From: an uncultured Nitrospirota bacterium | GTDB lineage: Bacteria > Nitrospirota > Nitrospiria > Nitrospirales > UBA8639 | Length of the DNA: 64,000 bases | Direction of reading: 5' to 3' | Assembly (NCBI GenBank): GCA_937139405.1 | Contig: CAKZPV010000031.1 | Location: 243,501-307,500, forward strand | Part shown: piece after piece, positions 56,897 through 64,000 of the stretch | Numbering within the stretch: position 1 is the stretch's first letter | How the letters are laid out: every line of letters starts with the position of its first letter | Position numbers and translations under genes: made by a program | Notes under the pieces: generated by a model | The model's database searches: none | Told to the model about the DNA's origin: nothing | The model's input: the letters and a program-made list of their open reading frames with translations, nothing else

Positions 56897-57667
56897 ATGA
56901 AATTTGTCTGTCTCAAATGCGAAACCTATATGACCTTTGAAAAAGTTGAAAAGCCAGCAGAAGGCTCACTGGGAGTATTCTTTGAATGTCCGTCGTGCAC
57001 ATCTCGGTTCTCGATGGTCACGAATCCTGGCGAGACTCAAATGGTCTCCTCATTGGGAGTCCAATTGGGTGGCCGAACTGAAGTACAAAAGCCCTTGGAA
57101 ATGACTCGAGGGGGATTAGAGGACAATGTTTCGGCAGGTATGGGGCAGATGGCGGCCTATTTAAATGACAAAATTCAAGCAGGACAGCCAACTGAGGCTT
57201 CAGCGCCAGTTGCTTCCGCGAGTGCGGCACCTGGAGCAGGAGAGTCGGCTGAGAGCGGCGGTTGTCCATTCTCGGCCATGGTTGCCCAAATGGGCCTGGG
57301 TTCATCAGGAGCAACTGGGACAGCAGCTCAGGCTGCCGAGCAGTTACTGTGGACGCCAGATGCCCAAGAAAAATTAGCCAAATTACCATCGTTTGTGCAG
57401 CCCATGGTGAAAAGTAGCGTGGAAACCTATGCTCGAAAAAATGGCTTTACCTCGGTCACGTTACAAATCATGGATGATTCAAAAAATTCCACAACCGAAG
57501 GCATTCACTGGACGCCCGAGGCTCAACAACGGTTGGACAATATCCCTGATTTTATCCAGCCCATGGCACGTCGGGAGATTGAACGATTGGTCAAAGAACG
57601 CGGTGGATCGGAAATTACGGCAGAGATCATGGAAGAGGCCAAAGAAAAGTTTATGAAGTTTATGTAA
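56897..57667 (+). CDS. Protein with N-terminal zinc ribbon and two PCP_red domains
   Basis: The 256-aa protein starts at ATG 56897 after AAGGGA. Residues 1-40 hold two cysteine pairs (CLKC and CPSC). After an Ala/Ser/Gly-rich linker come two copies of the PCP_red unit: WTPDAQEKLAKLPSFVQPM and WTPEAQQRLDNIPDFIQPM, each followed by a DNA/RNA-independent helical segment. This unit is also the C-terminus of light-independent protochlorophyllide reductase subunit B. No photosynthesis gene is nearby. Its role is unknown; linkage to Mrp suggests an iron-sulfur or electron-transfer function. Confidence 0.88.
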   Translation: MKFVCLKCETYMTFEKVEKPAEGSLGVFFECPSCTSRFSMVTNPGETQMVSSLGVQLGGRTEVQKPLEMTRGGLEDNVSAGMGQMAAYLNDKIQAGQPTEASAPVASASAAPGAGESAESGGCPFSAMVAQMGLGSSGATGTAAQAAEQLLWTPDAQEKLAKLPSFVQPMVKSSVETYARKNGFTSVTLQIMDDSKNSTTEGIHWTPEAQQRLDNIPDFIQPMARREIERLVKERGGSEITAEIMEEAKEKFMKFM

Positions 57668-57728
57668 GCCTCGATAGATATTTCAGGTCTTGTAAAAGGC
57701 GGCTCCCGAAAAGGAGCCGCCTTTTTTT
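57622..57728 (+). repeat. Direct duplication of the PCP_red gene 3' end and terminator, left copy
   Basis: This ~105-bp segment (last ~15 codons, stop, trailer and terminator) recurs at 58309-58407 with scattered differences. Shared blocks include AGGCCAAAGAAAA, GTAGATATTT/ATAGATATTT, and the GGCGGCTC/GAGCCGCC terminator arms. The two copies bracket the small secreted-protein gene. Confidence 0.85.
57694..57728 (+). terminator. Rho-independent terminator of the PCP_red gene
   Basis: A 13-bp perfect stem (57694-57706 with 57713-57725; core GGCGGCTCC), a 6-nt loop and a T-run. Confidence 0.93.
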
Positions 57729-57930
57729 ATATTGGATGGTAGGACTAATGCTTAGTAGCCATTAAATTTAGAATATTTGAAAGAATGCCGATAAGTAATT
57801 TGAAAATAGCGTTTAAGCCTGTTGCGATATAAACGGAGATCAGAGAAGTCCAAGGGGATTAGTTGCTAGTACCTCACTGTTGAAAATATGACCGTAGAGC
57901 CAATCAGATGAAATTTTTTGGGAGATGACT

Positions 57931-58305
57931 ATGTTCAAATTAACTTTGGCCACAATTTTTGTCTTAATGTGTTCAAGCTTAGCTGTTTCTCAGGAGATCA
58001 CAAGGAAGCAATGGGTAGATCGTATGTCGACGGCGTTGCCTACTATATTTTGCCAGTCTGGGCAGTACTTCAGGGAGTGTTTTAGGGTTTCTCAAGAACA
58101 GTGCGAGGAAGTCGCGCTTTCGGCGACTCGTATTTGTTTGAAGGATAAGGCTGGCCAAATGCCCGTTTCCATAAATTCTACAAAAGATTCAACCCACTGG
58201 GGACGGGTAGTCGGAGAATGTGCAGGGAGTAACTATGAACTAACCATCATAGGGAAGAGGATTAACAGCGCGCAGTGCAATAACATCACTAATTGGGCCC
58301 AATGA
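57931..58305 (+). CDS. Small secreted protein, conserved hypothetical
   Basis: A 124-aa protein with a signal peptide (MFKLTLATIFVLMCSSLAVS, cleavage near SQE) and six further cysteines in the mature part, consistent with periplasmic disulfides. The segment QYFRECFRVSQEQCEE and the ending INSAQCNNITNWAQ look like a small conserved family of unknown function. The start at ATG 57931 has GGGAG at good spacing; the ATG at 57925 is too close to it. The gene lies between duplicated copies of the upstream gene's 3' end. Confidence 0.72.
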   Translation: MFKLTLATIFVLMCSSLAVSQEITRKQWVDRMSTALPTIFCQSGQYFRECFRVSQEQCEEVALSATRICLKDKAGQMPVSINSTKDSTHWGRVVGECAGSNYELTIIGKRINSAQCNNITNWAQ

Positions 58306-58308
58306 AGT

Positions 58309-58407
58309 GAAGATATGATGGAAAAGGCCAAAGAAAAATTTATGTAAGTCTCCGTAGATATTTTAGATCTTCCTAAGGCGGCTCTTACAAGAGAGCCGCC
58401 TTTTTTG
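58309..58407 (+). repeat. Direct duplication of the PCP_red gene 3' end and terminator, right copy
   Basis: It starts 4 bp after the small secreted-protein gene. It keeps a readable tail (EKAKEKFM then stop) and a second terminator, but has lost six bases of the coding end and carries about 20% substitutions, so the duplication is not recent. Confidence 0.82.
58375..58406 (+). terminator. Terminator after the small secreted-protein gene
   Basis: AAGGCGGCTCT (58375-58385) pairs with AGAGCCGCCTT (58392-58402), followed by T. It is homologous to the terminator at 57694-57728, with compensated differences in the lower part of the loop. Confidence 0.9.
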
Positions 58408-58429
58408 TGCCATGATCGTTAGTCTTTAT

Positions 58430-58456
58430 CGTCATTCCGCGAAAGTAAGAATCCAG
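58430..58456 (+). repeat. Degenerate fragment of a REP-like CGTCATTCC...GAATCCAG repeat
   Basis: CGTCATTCCGCGAAAG then TAAGAATCCAG resembles the widely dispersed bacterial repeat with GCG-AAAGC arms. One arm has decayed, so it no longer pairs. Confidence 0.5.
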
Positions 58457-58565
58457 TCTTTCCATTAATAGGTATTTCAATAAACATCGGCTTTATTCGG
58501 AGGGATAACTACATGATTTCGACCACGTTTTCACTAACTGGGAATTATTTGAATGTATGAGAGAT

Positions 58566-58768
58566 GCCGGGTTTCGGCCCGGCAGCCGAGGCCCTTTTGT
58601 TTCGGCAAAAGGCCCTAAAACCATTTTCGCCCTGGCGTGGCTCTTCGGGTCCCCTGCGATGCTCACGGACTCCGGCGGCTGCGCAACTCGCTGCGCTCAA
58701 ACAGTGCTCGCCGAATCTCCGGAGTCCGCTCCGCTTCTCAGCCACGCCAAAGGCGAGAATTCTTAAGA
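58566..58768 (+). repeat. Structured multi-hairpin repeat R1, copy 1
   Basis: Hairpin 1: GCCGGG/CCCGGC around TTTCGG (58566-58583). Hairpin 2: GGCCCTTTTG (58590-58599) with 58606-58615 around TTTCGG, one mismatch. A long arm follows: TTTTCGCC/GGCGAGAA (58624-58631/58752-58759), GGCGTGGCT/AGCCACGCC (58634-58642/58740-58748), GGACTCCGG/CCGGAGTCC (58667-58675/58719-58727), and an apical region with AACTCGCTGCGCTCAAACA near 58685. It lies 110 bp before the GIY-YIG gene, in direct orientation. Confidence 0.85.
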
Positions 58769-58877
58769 GGAAATGAAATTCTGAAACCTAGAAGATAATT
58801 GTTATGAAAAGACAAGAGTCTTATACTGCTAATGCAAGCAGGCATTTATTTAGACCAATCAAAATTTCTCATAAAAC

Positions 58878-59597
58878 ATGCCAAGAATTTCAAAAGAAAA
58901 GGTAACTAGGTTATACGAGGAACTGGTAAGACAACATAAGGGGAAACCTATTGGTGAAGGGATTTTTAAGCGAGAAACAGGTCTAAGCCAACATTATTGG
59001 AAAGGGGGGTATTGGCGTTCTTGGTCTGCTTTCCAAAAGGATGCTGGGTATGTACCAAATATCAAAACTTCTAAAATTCCGGACGAAATCCTTCTGAATA
59101 GTTTTGCCGAATTGGCTTTAGAAAATGGTGTTATTCCGACCGAACCTGATCTAATGCTTCGGAAAAAGGATGATCCGTCTTTCCCAAATAAGCTTGCATT
59201 TCGTCGGTTGGGTGGTCGTGATCAATTGCTGGAAAAGGTTGCAGAATACTGTAAGGGAAAAGACAAATATGCACCTGTTCTCAATTTTCTTCAAGATGGT
59301 ATTTCTGAAAGCCTAAAGCATAAAATCGAATCTTTGGGTGTTAAGGGTTTCGTATATCTTCTTCGATCTGGGAAAAAATATAAAATTGGTCGATCTAATG
59401 CTGTTGGCAGGCGTCTCCGTGAGCTTTCAATACAACTTCCTCAGAAACCTAATTGCATACATGTTATTGAAACTGATGACCCTGAAGGAATTGAACAATA
59501 TTGGCACCTTCGTTTTAAAGAGAAACGGGAGGGAGGGGAATGGTTTGCTCTTTCCCAAGAAGACATCAGAGCTTTTAAAAAGCGCGGGTTTCAATAA
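58878..59597 (+). CDS. GIY-YIG (T5orf172/Mug113-like) nuclease-like protein with homing-endonuclease-type repeats
   Basis: The C-terminal ~85 residues read GFVYLLRSGKKYKIGRSNAV, then RRLRELSIQLPQ, IEQYWHLRFKEKR and GEWFALSQEDI, the pattern of T5orf172/Mug113 GIY-YIG-like domains. Tyr, Arg and Glu are at plausible catalytic positions. The N-terminal ~150 residues hold two or three units like those in homing endonucleases (LYEELVRQHKGKPIGEGIF, WKGGYWRSWSAFQKDAGY). The 239-aa gene is AT-rich relative to its neighbours and lies between two inverted copies of repeat R1, which suggests a mobile or homing cassette. Nuclease activity is not proven. Confidence 0.8.
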   Translation: MPRISKEKVTRLYEELVRQHKGKPIGEGIFKRETGLSQHYWKGGYWRSWSAFQKDAGYVPNIKTSKIPDEILLNSFAELALENGVIPTEPDLMLRKKDDPSFPNKLAFRRLGGRDQLLEKVAEYCKGKDKYAPVLNFLQDGISESLKHKIESLGVKGFVYLLRSGKKYKIGRSNAVGRRLRELSIQLPQKPNCIHVIETDDPEGIEQYWHLRFKEKREGGEWFALSQEDIRAFKKRGFQ

Positions 59598-59663
59598 GGG
59601 AAAAATTAAAATCAGTTCTTTTGTTGAGAGTTTTGTAGGGTTAAGAATATCAAGCGCTCATCT

Positions 59664-59861
59664 GCTCTCGCCTTGGGTGTGGCTTTGTTGCGGAACCAAA
59701 TTCAACTTCTTTGGCGGCGACTGTTTGAGCGGAGCGAGTTTCGCAGCCATTTAATTTGGTGTCGGAACGAAGGTACCTCGAAAAGGCCGCGACCGGGCGA
59801 GAATGGTTTTGGGTCCTTTTGCCGAAACAAAAGGACCTCGTCTGCAGGGGCGAAACCCTGC
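59664..59861 (-). repeat. Structured multi-hairpin repeat R1, copy 2 (inverted)
   Basis: Read on the minus strand: hairpin 1 GCAGGG/CCCTGC (59844-59849/59856-59861), and hairpin 2, a perfect 10-bp stem GGTCCTTTTG/CAAAAGGACC (59812-59821/59828-59837) with loop TTTCGG. The outer stem is TCTCGCC/GGCGAGA (59666-59672/59796-59802), and an inner stem ACCAAATT/AATTTGGT (59695-59702/59753-59760). The apical motif is AACTCGCTCCGCTCAAACA. It ends 7 bp before the maf stop codon. Confidence 0.85.
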
Positions 59862-59868
59862 TAATGGT

Positions 59869-60498
59869 TCAACCAAAATCCTTCCAATTCTCATAGGGCT
59901 TCAATCGGTAAATGTCTTCTACCGAATGGGTCAGGACAACTCCCTGCTGCTCTAGCACTTTCGCTGTTCTCCAGAGAGGTAGGCCGACGATAGTGGGGTA
60001 ATCCCCTTCTATTTTTTCTATGAGCTGTGCCCCCTCCCCTTGAATGGAATAGGCTCCGGCTTTCCCTAGACTTTCCTTGTCGTCCAAATAAGTTTTGAGT
60101 GTTGTTTCGTCAAAAGGTTTGATCCAGACTAGGGCGGTTTCTACGAAATCGATGGAGACATTCAAAGACTTTTGAATGACGGCCACACCTGTGTGGACTT
60201 GATGAAACCTTCCACGAAGCTCTCGAAGCATTGTTTCGGCTTCTTCCATATTCTCTGGTTTGCCTAACAGCTTCCCTTCAATTTCAATGACAGTATCGCT
60301 GCCTATTACGAGATCTTCTGGGTATTGGTTGGCTACGGTTTGGGCCTTATCGCCCGCGAGTTTTCGTGTTTGCTCGCTTGGCGAGAGATGCGGTGAGAGA
60401 GTTTCTTTGCAGGTTGGGGGAATGATGTGAAACGGCACTCCCAATAAGTTGAGTAACTCTCGTCGTCGTGGCGAGGTTGACGCTAATAGTATCTGCAT
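59869..60498 (-). CDS. maf: Maf-family nucleotide pyrophosphatase
   Basis: Maf proteins hydrolyse non-canonical or canonical nucleoside triphosphates to monophosphates and influence septum formation. The 209-aa protein has the N-terminal signature LLASTSPRRRELLNLLG, the catalytic VIGSDTVIEIEGKLLGKP, and GAYSIQGEGAQLIEKIEGDY. The last ~10 residues extend past the core. The inverted R1 repeat ends just beyond its stop codon, so its terminator may have been replaced. dus lies 18 bp upstream on the same strand. Confidence 0.94.
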   Translation of the reverse strand: MQILLASTSPRRRELLNLLGVPFHIIPPTCKETLSPHLSPSEQTRKLAGDKAQTVANQYPEDLVIGSDTVIEIEGKLLGKPENMEEAETMLRELRGRFHQVHTGVAVIQKSLNVSIDFVETALVWIKPFDETTLKTYLDDKESLGKAGAYSIQGEGAQLIEKIEGDYPTIVGLPLWRTAKVLEQQGVVLTHSVEDIYRLKPYENWKDFG

Positions 60499-60516
60499 GA
60501 CGAACGAGTGCTGGTT

Positions 60517-61665
60517 TTATGCGGATGTAGACGCAAAGGCAGGAGGTTCGGTTACGGCTTGCTCTTTCAAATATGCTTGAAGAAGATTTGTTACATCCTG
60601 GGTGCTATTGGTTCGGACCATTTTGGCACGCATAGCGGCGGCATGCGGAAAACTTGAGCAATACCAGCCTAAGTGTTTGCGCATGCGTACGAAGCGTTCC
60701 GTTCCATGAATGGTTTCGAAGCATTCGGCATGGTTAATCATGGCCTGAAATTTTTCATCCAGACTTGGTTCCGAGGTCTTCCATTCAAGTTGCGATCCAG
60801 TTGTGATGGCCTGACGAACTTGCTCGATTTCTTGAAAGATCCACGGGTTTCCTAGTGCCCCTCGTCCGATTAACACGCCATGGACGCCAGAAGTTTCGAT
60901 ACGTTGATGCGCTTCGGTCAGACTTTTGATGTCTCCATTTCCAATGGCCAAAATTCCGTGCTGCCTGATGCGTGTTGCGGCTTGTGCTATGGCCTTCCAG
61001 TCTGATTGCCCACGGTACATTTGCGAGAGGGTTCGGCCATGCATGGAGATGACTTCAGGGTGCCCTTGGATGAGACAGTCGCTCCATTCATCAATAATAT
61101 TGCAGTCGAAACCCAAACGCGTTTTGACTGACAGTGGAATGGATGCTCGTTCTTGGTATTCGGTGAGGTCTGGATGCTCGGCTTTAAGTTGTGCGATAGC
61201 TTGGAGGGCACTGGGTTTGAGTCCAATTTCTGCCAGAGATTGCCCGGCGGCCCAATCCTGAATGCCTTTTCTCGCATGGTCCATCAATTCCAGGGCAAGG
61301 TTTGGTGTGCGAATAAGGCCCGCTCCGCTTCCAGACGAGGCCACGTTTTTGGAGGGGCAACCCATGTTGATATCGAGTCCATCAAAGCCCAGCTCACAGA
61401 CAACATGCGCGGCCTGGTAAAATAAGGCAGGATCTTTCCCATAGATTTGCGCAATAACCGGACGTTCAACTTCGGAATAGCGAAGACTGTCGAGGACTTT
61501 CAGTCGCCCTGAGCAAATATCATGAACGTTGGTAAATTCAGTAAAAACAATATCGGGCTTGCCGTAGGTGGCGACGATATACCGGAAGGCTGAATCAGTG
61601 ACGCCGTCCATGGGCGCAAGTCCGATGATCGGTTGTGGTAGGGTTTTCCAGAATGAAGCGGTCAT
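60517..61665 (-). CDS. dus: tRNA-dihydrouridine synthase
   Basis: Dus reduces uridine to dihydrouridine in tRNA using FMN. The 382-aa protein has IIGLAPMDGVTDSAFRYI at the N-terminus, the catalytic-loop motif DINMGCPSKNVASSGSGAGL with its cysteine, SVKTRLGF, and VISMHGRTLSQMYRGQSDW. Then comes the FMN phosphate-binding IGNGDIKS/VLIGRGALGNPWIF. It is longer than DusB (~320 aa) because of an insert at about residues 140-165. It is the first gene of a dus-maf operon. Confidence 0.93.
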   Translation of the reverse strand: MTASFWKTLPQPIIGLAPMDGVTDSAFRYIVATYGKPDIVFTEFTNVHDICSGRLKVLDSLRYSEVERPVIAQIYGKDPALFYQAAHVVCELGFDGLDINMGCPSKNVASSGSGAGLIRTPNLALELMDHARKGIQDWAAGQSLAEIGLKPSALQAIAQLKAEHPDLTEYQERASIPLSVKTRLGFDCNIIDEWSDCLIQGHPEVISMHGRTLSQMYRGQSDWKAIAQAATRIRQHGILAIGNGDIKSLTEAHQRIETSGVHGVLIGRGALGNPWIFQEIEQVRQAITTGSQLEWKTSEPSLDEKFQAMINHAECFETIHGTERFVRMRKHLGWYCSSFPHAAAMRAKMVRTNSTQDVTNLLQAYLKEQAVTEPPAFASTSA

Positions 61666-62102
61666 CGTTCTCGCCTTATAAATTTTACCTTAAGTTTAGC
61701 GTATGAGATGCCGAAAAGGACAACACTCCTACGGTTTTTCACTTGTTTCCCCCATAAAATTATGCTGATGGAGAATGATGCTCTTAGAGCAAAGTGGCCA
61801 GTTTAATCACCAGCAGGCCTTCAAAATGTGAAGTCTACCATGGCAGAGAATATCCGGGCATGATATCAGATGGGGTAGCGCGGACAATTCTTGGTTTTTA
61901 GCCAGAAATTTCAAAGAATATACCAAGGATGGTTTGTATCTTATTGAAATGATAAAAACTCATTATACCTTCGACAATGTCTTACGTTGGTTGAATATCT
62001 GTTCCTTTTCTAAGCTAGATTTTATTTGAGTGCTATGTTCATTCGCCAATATTTCACTTCTTATTCCAACGTGGTAAGCTCGGCTTAGTAGGTGGATAAT
62101 TT
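61666..62102. other. Intergenic region between divergent dus and the DHH gene
   Basis: This AT-rich region presumably carries both promoters. No clear -10/-35 pair, hairpin, RNA gene or repeat was recognised. Confidence 0.4.
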
Positions 62103-62975
62103 ATGATGAAATTTGACGAATTAGTGCAGCCACATGCGCCTGATGTGGTCTTATATCATGCCGAATGCATGGATGGTTTTGGTGCGGCTTGGGCTTTGTG
62201 GAAACGATTTCCTCAGTCGAGGTTTGTTCCGGTCAAGCACGGTTTTCCGCAACCGGAAGGTCTTGATAACCAGCATGTAGTAATGGTTGATTTCAGTTAT
62301 CATCGTGATGCCATCTTGGCTTTAGCGGATCGTGCGGCCAGTCTGCAAATTTTGGATCATCATATTACGGCGGAATCGGCCTTGGCCGACTTACCTTATG
62401 CTTACTTCGATATGGAGCGCAGCGGGGCTGTCCTTGCTTGGGAATGGGCACATCCGCAACCTGTCCCATGGCTGTTGCAATATGTACAAGACAAAGATTT
62501 ATGGCATTGGCAGCTTCCGCATAGTCGGGAAATCAGTGCCGCGTTGGCATCATACCCATTCGATTTTTCAACGTGGGAACAATTCCAGTTTGATACTTTA
62601 AAAATTGAAGGCACCGGAATTTTACGATCCGAAAATAACTTAGTTGATAAGTTGGTCCAGGATGCGGTTTTGGTTTCTATTGCCGGACATATGGTTCCTG
62701 CAGTTCATTCACCAGTTTTGGCCAGTCAAATTGGCGAACGACTGGCCGCTCACCATGCTTTTGGCGTGATCTGGCATCAAAAAGAAGGGCGCAGATATTT
62801 TTCGTTGCGTTCTAAGGCTGGCGGGATTTCCGTTTCCGAGATTGCCGCACAATATGGCGGCGGTGGCCATACGCATGCTGCGGGATTTTCCGTTGCTCTG
62901 ACCAATGACTCTTCTCCTCTCCTGAATCCTGTTTTAGATATTCCGGTTTCTCCTTCTCCAGTTCATCTTTCTTAG
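62103..62975 (+). CDS. DHH/DHHA1-family phosphoesterase
   Basis: The 290-aa protein has HAECMDGFGAAWAL (metal-binding aspartate), VVMVDFSYH, the diagnostic DHH in LQILDHHITAESAL, and the C-terminal DHHA1 motif GGGGHTHAAGFS. The family includes oligoribonucleases and c-di-AMP/pAp phosphodiesterases. This branch, resembling a stand-alone phosphoesterase without a RecJ core, has no assigned substrate. Two consecutive ATG codons give start ambiguity of one residue. The rhomboid gene follows after 27 bp. Confidence 0.9.
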   Translation: MMKFDELVQPHAPDVVLYHAECMDGFGAAWALWKRFPQSRFVPVKHGFPQPEGLDNQHVVMVDFSYHRDAILALADRAASLQILDHHITAESALADLPYAYFDMERSGAVLAWEWAHPQPVPWLLQYVQDKDLWHWQLPHSREISAALASYPFDFSTWEQFQFDTLKIEGTGILRSENNLVDKLVQDAVLVSIAGHMVPAVHSPVLASQIGERLAAHHAFGVIWHQKEGRRYFSLRSKAGGISVSEIAAQYGGGGHTHAAGFSVALTNDSSPLLNPVLDIPVSPSPVHLS

Positions 62976-63002
62976 ATTTTTGTACCCACCGTTGGTGTAT
63001 TG

Positions 63003-63725
63003 ATGATTCCATTGCGGGATGATAATCCAACAGAGATCACCCCAGTTGTGACAGTAATCACCATTGTGATGTGTGTCCTCGTCTTTCTCTATGAGGTGTC
63101 TTTGCCCTCGCAAACAAATCAAGCCTTTGTGTATATGTATGGTGCGATTCCGGCTGTCGTGTTTGGGCATGTGCAGTTGCCCCCGGAGCTTATGAGTTTA
63201 CCCGCGTATGGGACGTTGTTCTCCAGCATGTTTTTGCATGGAGGCTGGATGCATCTCATTGGGAACATGCTGTATTTGTGGATCTTTGGAAATAATATTG
63301 AGGATGTGATGGGCCATGCCAAATTCATTGTGTTTTATTTAACCTGTGGTGTAATCGCGGCTCTTAGTCATGCAGCCATTGATCCGGAATCCACTATCCC
63401 GATGGTTGGTGCAAGTGGCGCGATTTCAGGCGTATTGGGTGCCTATCTATTACTCTATCCTCGTGCAAGGGTTCTGGTCTTTATCCCTATTGGGTTTTTT
63501 AGTCAGATGATTCATGTCCCCGCCGTTGTTGTTCTAGGCTTGTGGTTCCTGATGCAATTGATCAGTGGGGGAATGAGTGTTGGGCACGAAGGCGGGGGTG
63601 TCGCATTCTTTGCGCACATAGGAGGCTTCATCGCTGGCATGGTGCTCATTGGATTATTCAAGCATCCGCATGTTCCGTTTTTTAATGCCCCCCACGCATC
63701 TTCACGTCGACCAGATCGGTGGTAA
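63003..63725 (+). CDS. Rhomboid-family intramembrane serine protease
   Basis: The 240-aa protein has six membrane helices. The catalytic serine is in GASGAISGVLGAY and the histidine in AHIGGFIAGM; the family's HGGWMHLIGNMLYLWIFG is intact, with the L1-loop tryptophan. It cleaves membrane proteins within the bilayer; the substrate is unknown. The start is ATG 63003 (MIPLRDDNPTEITPVVTVIT); a TTG directly before it is not needed. It is probably cotranscribed with the DHH gene. The rRNA promoter starts about 40 bp after its stop. Confidence 0.94.
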   Translation: MIPLRDDNPTEITPVVTVITIVMCVLVFLYEVSLPSQTNQAFVYMYGAIPAVVFGHVQLPPELMSLPAYGTLFSSMFLHGGWMHLIGNMLYLWIFGNNIEDVMGHAKFIVFYLTCGVIAALSHAAIDPESTIPMVGASGAISGVLGAYLLLYPRARVLVFIPIGFFSQMIHVPAVVVLGLWFLMQLISGGMSVGHEGGGVAFFAHIGGFIAGMVLIGLFKHPHVPFFNAPHASSRRPDRW

Positions 63726-63766
63726 TTCTAAATAGAAGCAATCTTCATTCTTTCTTCACAAATAAG

Positions 63767-63795
63767 TTGACACAATCAATATCTTTGGATATATT
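63767..63795 (+). promoter_or_regulatory. rRNA operon promoter
   Basis: A perfect TTGACA (63767-63772), a 17-bp spacer and TATATT (63790-63795). Transcription would start near 63802, about 95 nt before mature 16S rRNA. A short GCCC-TTC-GGGG hairpin and a boxA-like TGATCTTTGAAAA (63816-63828) follow in the leader, as expected for antitermination. Confidence 0.85.
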
Positions 63796-63897
63796 CACAG
63801 TTCGCCCTTCGGGGATGATCTTTGAAAACTGAATAACTGTGAAACAAAAACAGTAACTAAAAGTGTTTTGAAATGGCGGCCCTTGTAAATAAATTTA

Positions 63898-64000
63898 ACT
63901 TTTGAGAGTTTGATCCTGGCTCAGAACGAACGCTGGCGGCGCGCCTAACACATGCAAGTCGAACGAGAGGCTCTTCGGAGTAGTAAAGTGGCAAACGGGT
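63898..64000 (+). rRNA. rrs: 16S ribosomal RNA, 5' end only
   Basis: AGAGTTTGATCCTGGCTCAG begins at 63905, corresponding to position 8 of E. coli 16S, so the mature 5' end is near 63898. The following AACGAACGCTGGCGGCGCGC, CTAACACATGCAAGTCGAAC and AGTAAAGTGGCAAACGGGT are consistent with Nitrospira-type 16S. The gene runs off the window. Confidence 0.95.

Noticed and set aside
58557..58776. Overlapping frames of ~65-70 codons inside repeat R1 copy 1
   Set aside because: They follow hairpin sequence, overlap in several frames and have no ribosome-binding site; such translations are shadows of the repeat.
60517..61665. Dus lacking its catalytic cysteine because of NVASSG after GCPSK
   Set aside because: The catalytic cysteine is the one in the NMGCP motif, which is present.

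Overview
The window reads as a bacterial chromosome segment, most likely Nitrospirota and plausibly Nitrospira itself. The basis is modest: the first ~100 nt of a 16S rRNA gene at the right edge look Nitrospira-like, the gene families fit, and base composition is moderate (judged by eye as high 40s % GC, with AT-rich islands). No strain can be named from the sequence alone.

Layout. 1-8.4 kb: a replication/segregation and tRNA-modification block: mnmE (5' end off the window), mnmG, an AT-rich 760-bp gap, rsmG with a perfect parS site over its start codon and a second parS just after its stop, parA, parB, two bactofilins and mnmA. 8.5-14.5 kb: an F1-only ATP synthase operon (atpHAGDC, no F0 genes) followed by an RluD-type pseudouridine synthase. 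14.5-17.6 kb: small unknown genes, tRNA-Arg(TCG), a degraded stretch and a dienelactone hydrolase with a sulfate-permease N-terminus spliced in front. 17.7-21.7 kb: an SGNH hydrolase, a NodU/SxtI-type carbamoyltransferase, an SxtJ-family membrane protein and a DUF5989 mini-protein, an sxtI/J/K-like set with no other toxin genes. 22-30 kb: a MoxR/Bat operon (moxR, DUF58, DUF4381, batA, fused batB-batC, batD), interrupted between batC and batD by a structured repeat and a small AT-rich gene. 30-35 kb: a GldA/GldF/GldG-like ABC exporter with a DUF4340 protein.

35-48 kb is mostly on the minus strand: initiator tRNA, a glycine-rich RRM protein, an AhpD-like protein preceded by a wrecked Crp/Fnr pseudogene, a DUF3179 protein, (plus strand) an HD-GYP protein, a DUF900 hydrolase, the DUF2868/DUF3482 pair, an AI-2E-family transporter and MlaA. 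48.7-57.7 kb: an RpoD-like sigma factor, a pentapeptide-repeat protein, several small membrane or zinc-ribbon proteins, gpmA, a YegP-type protein, an Mrp ATPase and a double PCP_red-domain protein.

57.6-59.9 kb is the most dynamic part. The 3' end and terminator of the PCP_red gene are duplicated on the far side of a small secreted-protein gene. Next to this, a GIY-YIG/T5orf172 nuclease-like gene lies between two inverted copies of a ~200-bp multi-hairpin repeat; a third copy sits in the bat operon. The hairpin stems differ between copies by compensating changes while the TTTCGG-type loops are kept. This repeat plus nuclease cassette is the best candidate for an undescribed system here. The window ends with maf, dus, a DHH phosphoesterase, a rhomboid protease, a good rRNA promoter and the start of 16S rRNA.
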